A stretch of DNA of 6,277 nt from contig JAOAGU010000051.1 of the NCBI GenBank assembly GCA_026415595.1, positions 1 through 6,277 on the forward strand, written 5' to 3'. The notes under the pieces are model-generated. The model was not told the DNA's origin. It did no database searches and worked only from the letters and a program-made list of their open reading frames with translations. Both the position numbers and the translations under genes were made by a program. The stretch is from Thermodesulfovibrio sp. GTDB lineage: Bacteria > Nitrospirota > Thermodesulfovibrionia > Thermodesulfovibrionales > Thermodesulfovibrionaceae. Of this stretch, positions 6,084-6,277 are shown piece by piece (position 1 is the stretch's first letter; every line of letters begins with the position of its first letter).

Positions 6084-6277
6084 TTGATAGGTGAGAAATT
6101 TGGTCATTTTCTTGATAAACCTCTTACACCTTTGGCAAAAGCTTTTCCTATAAATCCTAACATTATTACTTTTATTGGGATGCTTATTACTTCAAGTTCC
6201 TGTTTCATAATTCCATTCAACCTTTTTTTAGGGGGTATTTTTATTCTCGCGGGTGGAGCTTTTGATCTTTTTGATGG
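6084..6277 (+). CDS. CDP-alcohol phosphatidyltransferase, probable inositol-phosphate lipid synthase, 3' part beyond window
   Basis: Only the first 64 residues are visible. They show a short amphipathic N-terminus, the LTPLAKAFPINPNIITF segment common before the first helix of this family, a hydrophobic stretch (about 27-60, one or two membrane helices) and, at the edge, DLFDG, the beginning of the signature DxxDGxxAR...GxxxDxxxD motif that binds the CDP group and metal. These integral membrane enzymes replace CMP on a CDP-alcohol by a second alcohol. Directly downstream of ino1, the likely acceptor is inositol 3-phosphate with CDP-diacylglycerol as donor, as in mycobacterial phosphatidylinositol-phosphate synthase. 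Alternatives are phosphatidylglycerophosphate synthase or the transferase of di-myo-inositol-phosphate synthesis. TTG at 6084 is chosen: it lies one base after the ino1 stop, has GAGG (6070-6073) 10 nt upstream inside ino1, and the nearby GTG at 6091 is in a different, closed frame. Family fairly secure, substrate inferred. Confidence 0.85.
   Translation, partial: MIGEKFGHFLDKPLTPLAKAFPINPNIITFIGMLITSSSCFIIPFNLFLGGIFILAGGAFDLFD

Noticed and set aside
6091..6155. GTG at 6091 as the start of the transferase gene
   Set aside because: That frame closes after about 20 codons, whereas the frame from TTG at 6084 yields the conserved CDP-alcohol phosphotransferase N-terminus.

Overview
This AT-rich window (roughly one third G+C by eye) is gene-dense bacterial chromosome with no mobile element, CRISPR array or RNA gene that I can see. 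Arginine is mostly AGA/AGG, ATA is common for isoleucine, and the proteins are rich in Lys, Glu and Ile, which suggests a thermophilic or anaerobic low-GC bacterium. The gene set (hslVU, a lipoprotein RlpA with a SPOR domain, a stand-alone FmdE-like protein, an actinobacterial/archaeal-style inositol-3-phosphate synthase) would fit a diderm such as a Thermodesulfovibrio-like Nitrospirota member. That assignment is inference from general knowledge, not shown by the sequence.

Layout: positions 1-4856 are one uninterrupted minus-strand gene string, read from right to left: xerC (tyrosine recombinase), hslV (protease subunit), hslU (unfoldase ATPase), rlpA (septal-ring lipoprotein), an FmdE-family zinc protein, and a TrmA/RlmD-type RNA uracil-C5 methyltransferase that runs off the left edge. 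Every junction abuts or overlaps (0, 1, 29, 11 and 13 nt), and most ribosome-binding sites lie inside the preceding gene, so this looks like a single translationally coupled operon. The xerC-hslV-hslU core is the same order as the known codV-clpQ-clpY cluster of Bacillus.

Positions 4857-4984 are the only intergenic region. It holds two divergent sigma70-type promoters placed back to back, with -35 boxes only 11 nt apart. The leftward one puts the predicted transcription start only a few bases before the xerC GTG codon, which lacks a Shine-Dalgarno sequence.

Positions 4985-6277 are a plus-strand operon: ino1 (inositol-3-phosphate synthase), then, after one base, a CDP-alcohol phosphotransferase that starts at TTG and is cut by the right edge. 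Together they suggest synthesis of an inositol phospholipid, or less likely an inositol-based compatible solute.

Nothing here amounts to a clearly new biological system. The points most worth following are the inositol-lipid pair, the orphan FmdE protein inside a protease/cell-envelope operon, the overlapping divergent promoters with a near-leaderless xerC message, and the uncertain start of rlpA.
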